A stretch of DNA of 64,000 nucleotides from Lineus longissimus (taxonomy: Eukaryota > Nemertea > Pilidiophora > Heteronemertea > Lineidae): assembly GCF_910592395.1 (NCBI RefSeq), contig NC_088315.1:18089808-18153807 (forward strand), given 5' to 3'. The position numbers and the translations under genes are program-made. Under the pieces are notes generated by a model. It made no database searches and was not told the origin of the DNA. It saw only the letters and a list, made by a program, of their open reading frames with translations. Below, one piece after another: positions 59,980 through 64,000 of the stretch (position 1 is its first letter; the number at the start of each line of letters is the position of its first letter).

Positions 59980-60077
59980 GTAAGAAACTTCATCGGCCGA
60001 GTCTGCGTTCACGCTACTAATCCTGATCTTTCTTTATCTAGTGCATGTTTTGTCCCCAGTTTGTCCTTATTAGATGA

Positions 60078-60545
60078 GAGTGCTACAGATTTATCCGGAT
60101 ATCCGGATTTTTGGGATCTGTATCTGGAGAAAAACATTTCAAAACTTTTTGTAATTTTGAAAAAATTCTTTATAGATTTATCCATGTATCCGGATTTTTG
60201 GGATCCGTATCCGTAGAAAAAAATTCCAAAAAAGATTTGAATTTTTTTTCTTTTGAAAATGACCCACTAATAGATGAGAGTGCTATGGATTTATCCATGT
60301 ATCCAGATTTTTGGGATCCGTTTCTGGATAAAATAATTCCCAAAAAATTTGAAAAGTTTTTCTTTTGAAAATAACCCACTAATAGATGAGAGTGCTATAA
60401 ATGTATGGATCTATCTGGATATCCAGATTTTTTTTATCGGTATCCGGAGAAACTTTTTTGAATTTTTTTTTTGAAAATGAACCACTATGAGAGTGCATGA
60501 GAGTGCTATGGATCTAACCAGATATCCGGATTTTTGGAATTTGGA
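60078..60545 (+). repeat. ~100-bp degenerate array, about five units
   Basis: Unit tagatgagagtgctatggat ttatccatgtatccggattt ttgggatccgtatc followed by an A-rich stretch. Confidence 0.82.
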
Positions 60546-61099
60546 TCCGGAAAAAAAAATGCTCTAAAAACTGAGGTGGTTTTCATTTCTTTGCTTCTGC
60601 AAATGATCCCTTGTAAATGGACTCAATGGGGTCCAAAAAGGCATTTCCAACAGTAAAAGAAATCAGTTAAAAAGCTGTAGTTTCGTCGACAACATTTTAC
60701 CCAGATTTTATTTAGGTTGGCCTCTCTTGTCCTTTGTCCATGTTCATCTTCTAGGGCAGTCTTGTTCAGTTGTGCTGGTACTGTATTGTCCCTGGGGCAA
60801 AATTGGTCCCCATTTTATCCAGAATGTTGGAAAAAAGGTTTAAACGGTCTGATGTGGGTCCACATAATGGACACTAATAGATATAGGGTTGTAATGGAAA
60901 TGGTCGTGCTCAGGGTGTCTCAAAAAATGGATATCCTAAGATAATCTATAGATCATGAGACAATTCTGCTAGCTGTTTTACAGAGCGTTGCAGAAATATT
61001 TGGTTATTGGTTGCTTCTGGCCATTGTGGCCATTGGTATCACCGGGAAATTGTCTATAAGTGAGTTTGGAGTTGCAGAGAAACACAGTACAAGCTCTCG

Positions 61100-61390
61100 C
61101 TGGCGTTTTTCTGATACACCCTGTATGCGCTGATTTTAAATGGCCGTCACTGTCACCAGCTATACAGGAAGTATGACCTCTGATACTAGGCATCTGTTGT
61201 CGTATTTGACTGTCACACTCCGAATCAATATACAAACTTTTACCTTGTATTTTTCTGTAACACCCTGTGTGCACATATTTTTAATGGACCTTCAATCTCC
61301 TGTCTGAACAGGAAATTCGCACCTCTGATACGATACGCTATCCTTTGATGTTCGGCTGTAACACCTTGAAATCAATATACCAATATGTCA
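61100..61390 (+). repeat. degenerate ~146-bp duplication
   Basis: tttttctgatacaccctgta ... gacctctgatactaggcatc is matched by tttttctgtaacaccctgtg ... cacctctgatacgatacgct. Confidence 0.6.
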
Positions 61391-61794
61391 CTGCACATCA
61401 GACAAAGTTTTTTTTGCGCTGTATATCGGGTGGATTGTTGGCACAATTGAGCAAGACTGGTGTTTCTTGCGTTTTATTTGAACTGGTATGACCCGACGTG
61501 TTTGAAAGTTGGATCTTTTCGTGGGATTGAAACTTACCCGATTGCAACTTACCCGTGGCTAGTCATTTTGTTTTCAACAGTTCCGTGGTCCACCACAATC
61601 CCCTCAACACCCTGTGGAACTAACTGTAACCTCTCGAAGCAATTCCCACCTCTCTGAGTAATGGCCAACTACCTCTCCGAGCAATCCAGCCTCACACTGT
61701 AAAAAGTGTCCACATATGGACCCCTCGTCCAACATACAGCTTCCTCAAGGTGGCAAGGCTGCGCAAGGACACCCAAGGAGTCATGAAGGTGGTC

Positions 61795-62806
61795 TTCAGG
61801 TTGTGGCTAGATTTGGGAGAGGTGTTAGGCTATGACTCTGAGTGGTGAGAGATGCTTGGAGAGGTTGCACCTGATTCCATGGGGTGCTCATCAGTAGAGG
61901 TGTGAGGTGCTTGGGAGAGGTTGCACCTGATTCCATGGGGTGCTCATCAGAAGAGGTGAGAGGTTGCACCTGATTCCATGGGGTGCTCATCAGTAGAGGT
62001 GAGAGGTTGCACCTGATTCCATGGGGGGCTCATCAGTAGAGGTGTGAGGTGCTTGGGAGAGGTTGCAGCTGATTCCATGGGGTGCTCATCAGAAGAGGTG
62101 AGAGGTGCTTGGAGAGGTTGCACCTTATTCCATGGGGTGCTCATCAGTAGAGATGTGAGAGGTGCTTGGAGAGGTTGCACCTGATTCCATGGGGTGCTCA
62201 TCAGTAGAAATGAGAGATGCTTGGAGAGGTTGTACCTAATTCCTTGGGGTGCTCATCAGTAGAGGTGAGAGGTGCTTGGAGAGGTTGCACCTGATTCCAT
62301 GGGGTGCTCATCAGAAGAGGTGAGAGGTGCTTGGAGAGGTTGCACCTGATTCCATGGGGTGCTGATCAGAAGAGGTGAGAGGTTGCACCTGATTCCATGG
62401 GGTGCTGATCAGTAGAGGCAAGAGGTCCTTGGAGAAGTTATACCTGATCCATGGGGTGCTCATCAGTAGAGATGTGAGAGGTGCTTGGAGAGGCTGCACC
62501 TGATTCCATGGGGTGCTCATCAGTAGAGGTGAGAGGTGCTTGGAGAGGTTGCACCTGATTCCATGGGGTGCTCATCAGAAGAGGTGAGAGGTGCTTGGAG
62601 AGGTTGCACCTGATTCCATGGGGGGCTCATCAGTATAGATGTGAAATTTGCTTGGAGAGGTTGCACCTGATTCCATGGGGTGCTCATCAGAAGAGATGTG
62701 AGAGATGCTTGGAGAGGTTGCCCCTGATTCCATGGGGTGCTCATCAGTAGAGGTGAGAGGTGCATGGAGAAGTTGCACCTGATTCCATGGGGTGCTCATC
62801 AGTAGA
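61795..62806 (+). repeat. 56-bp minisatellite, about 18 units
   Basis: Unit gaggtgagaggtgcttggag aggttgcacctgattccatg gggtgctcatcagtag. Several units lack the 18-bp gaggtgcttggagaggtt part, so lengths alternate. Frames on both strands are repeat artefacts. Confidence 0.94.
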
Positions 62807-63229
62807 ACAGATCTAACTTTCAAATATCGTCAAAGCTTTCCTGGATATAGAACTCCCTTCACTCCGGATCGGAAATATCTTCACCCGACTCGCAGCTTCA
62901 GGGTTTTGATTTGGTGCAGTAAGGTGGATCAGCTCAATTGGTTGTGGTTTTTCTTTATTGGTTACAGGGAAATGTGTCAGTTGCAGGGTGCTCCAAAGAT
63001 TTCCTAAACAAAAATGTTAAAGTGTTGAATATTAGGTTTTTGGTTATTCACGAACATTTTTGGGAACGTATTTTCTAAAAAGCATGATTACCCTACCAAG
63101 TTCTTGAAAACTTTGTCGCTCCTAAGTCTTTTCCGCAAATTGAATTTTTTTACTGTCATGTGATACTTTGAAATAACAGCATGGTGTTCTCGACTTCACC
63201 TTTAATCAGTTACATGATAGTGGCATCAG

Positions 63230-63500
63230 AGAATCTTTGGCTGTGCCCAGTAATGGCATCAGAAATCCACATCTGGGCTTAAAGAGGCATTAGGAATTTG
63301 CTGTTGTACCAAGTATTGGCAACAGGAATTCTCTGCTGTGCACAACAGTGGCATTTTGAGTCTTCTTCTGTGCCCTGAAATGGTTTCTGGTGTTCTATGC
63401 TGTACCCAATAGTGGCACTGGAATTGGCATTGGGATTTCATTTAGTTGCACATTAGTGGCCACAGGAAATTCTCTGTGTCCCAAAAATGGCATGAGGAAT
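63230..63500 (+). repeat. degenerate ~60-bp array
   Basis: Diverged units resembling gctgtgcccagtaatggcat cagaaattc. Confidence 0.6.
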
Positions 63501-64000
63501 TCTCGGCAATGGATGTCAAAGGTGGGATAAAGGAAAAAGTATTTTCAATGCTGTTTCCCCCCTGCTTCGGTTGAGGGATTTCGTTCTGCAGCATTTTTAC
63601 CAAGCCTAGTGTTCACCTAACATCAAAAAGACATCACTAAAGTGAGATACTCTGGTTTAATTCATTCTCACACAGCATTGGAAAAAGAACTTGTCACTTT
63701 CTCTTCCACCCAACAAGAGGCATAAAACACTTACACTTTCATTGACCCATACATTCTTTCTTTACTTTCGTTAAATACATCTTCTGTGTTATTAAAATAT
63801 TATTGCATATCCAAACTACTAAAAGTAGATCATGATAACATAGAATAACAAATTATCATAGTTCTAAGGCACTTTCGTTTCAACAAATATTTCGTTGCCC
63901 CAAATTCCATGTAGTAAAAACCTACGCATGACTAACTAATTTTACTTCGGATTTTTGCAGGGATTTTAATAGGTAACTTTTTTTCACACTAGGAGGCACA

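Larger units (their letters stand above)
59980..64000 (+). other. PPFIBP: downstream non-coding region, probably next liprin-beta intron
   Basis: No further exon is recognisable. The region holds arrays at 60078-60545, 61100-61390, 61795-62806 and 63230-63500. Nothing is seen in 60550-61090, 61400-61790, 62810-63230 or 63500-64000. Confidence 0.5.

Overview
The window is animal nuclear DNA with a eukaryotic layout: AT-rich, very few coding exons, large introns with GT-AG boundaries, many minisatellites, tRNA-derived SINEs and short terminal-inverted-repeat (TIR) elements. I see no bacterial operon, phage, plasmid or CRISPR logic. A marine invertebrate, possibly a spiralian such as a mollusc or brachiopod, fits the repeat style, but this is a guess; the sequence does not fix the phylum.

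Only one host gene is convincingly present, on the + strand: four internal exons of a liprin-beta (PPFIBP1/PPFIBP2-type) scaffold protein. They lie at 26245-26436, 54451-54582, 55220-55337 and 59914-59979. Splice phases agree across all of them. The translated text follows the N-terminal coiled coil of vertebrate liprin-beta as I remember it, with the exon 1/exon 2 junction falling inside the same conserved stretch. The first 26 kb is upstream non-coding sequence (probably the preceding intron). The 28-kb interval 26437-54450 is one intron, and 59980-64000 is probably another. The SAM domains and the first exons lie outside the window.

The rest is dominated by repeats. (a) A pogo/Tigger-like MITE family, with ends CAGTAGAACCTC...GAGGTTCTACTG and mostly TA target duplications, has 13 copies of about 104-380 bp that differ in the number of internal tandem units. 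(b) At least two TTAA-flanked families, one of foldback type, are present. (c) There is a PIF/Harbinger-like 702-bp element that still carries a short Myb/SANT reading frame. (d) Several other TIR or foldback elements occur. (e) At least three tRNA-derived SINE families occur, some nested with other elements. (f) About 25 minisatellites have units from 4 to about 145 bp.

The most striking observation is at the second liprin-beta exon: a 32-bp minisatellite begins across the exon/intron boundary itself. It lays out ten intact GTAAGT 5' splice-site motifs in a row, the first being the real donor. Several other arrays arose by tandem amplification inside mobile elements (a SINE body, MITE interiors, foldback arms), which suggests a genome prone to this process. 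No transposase, reverse transcriptase or other complete protein gene was recognised.
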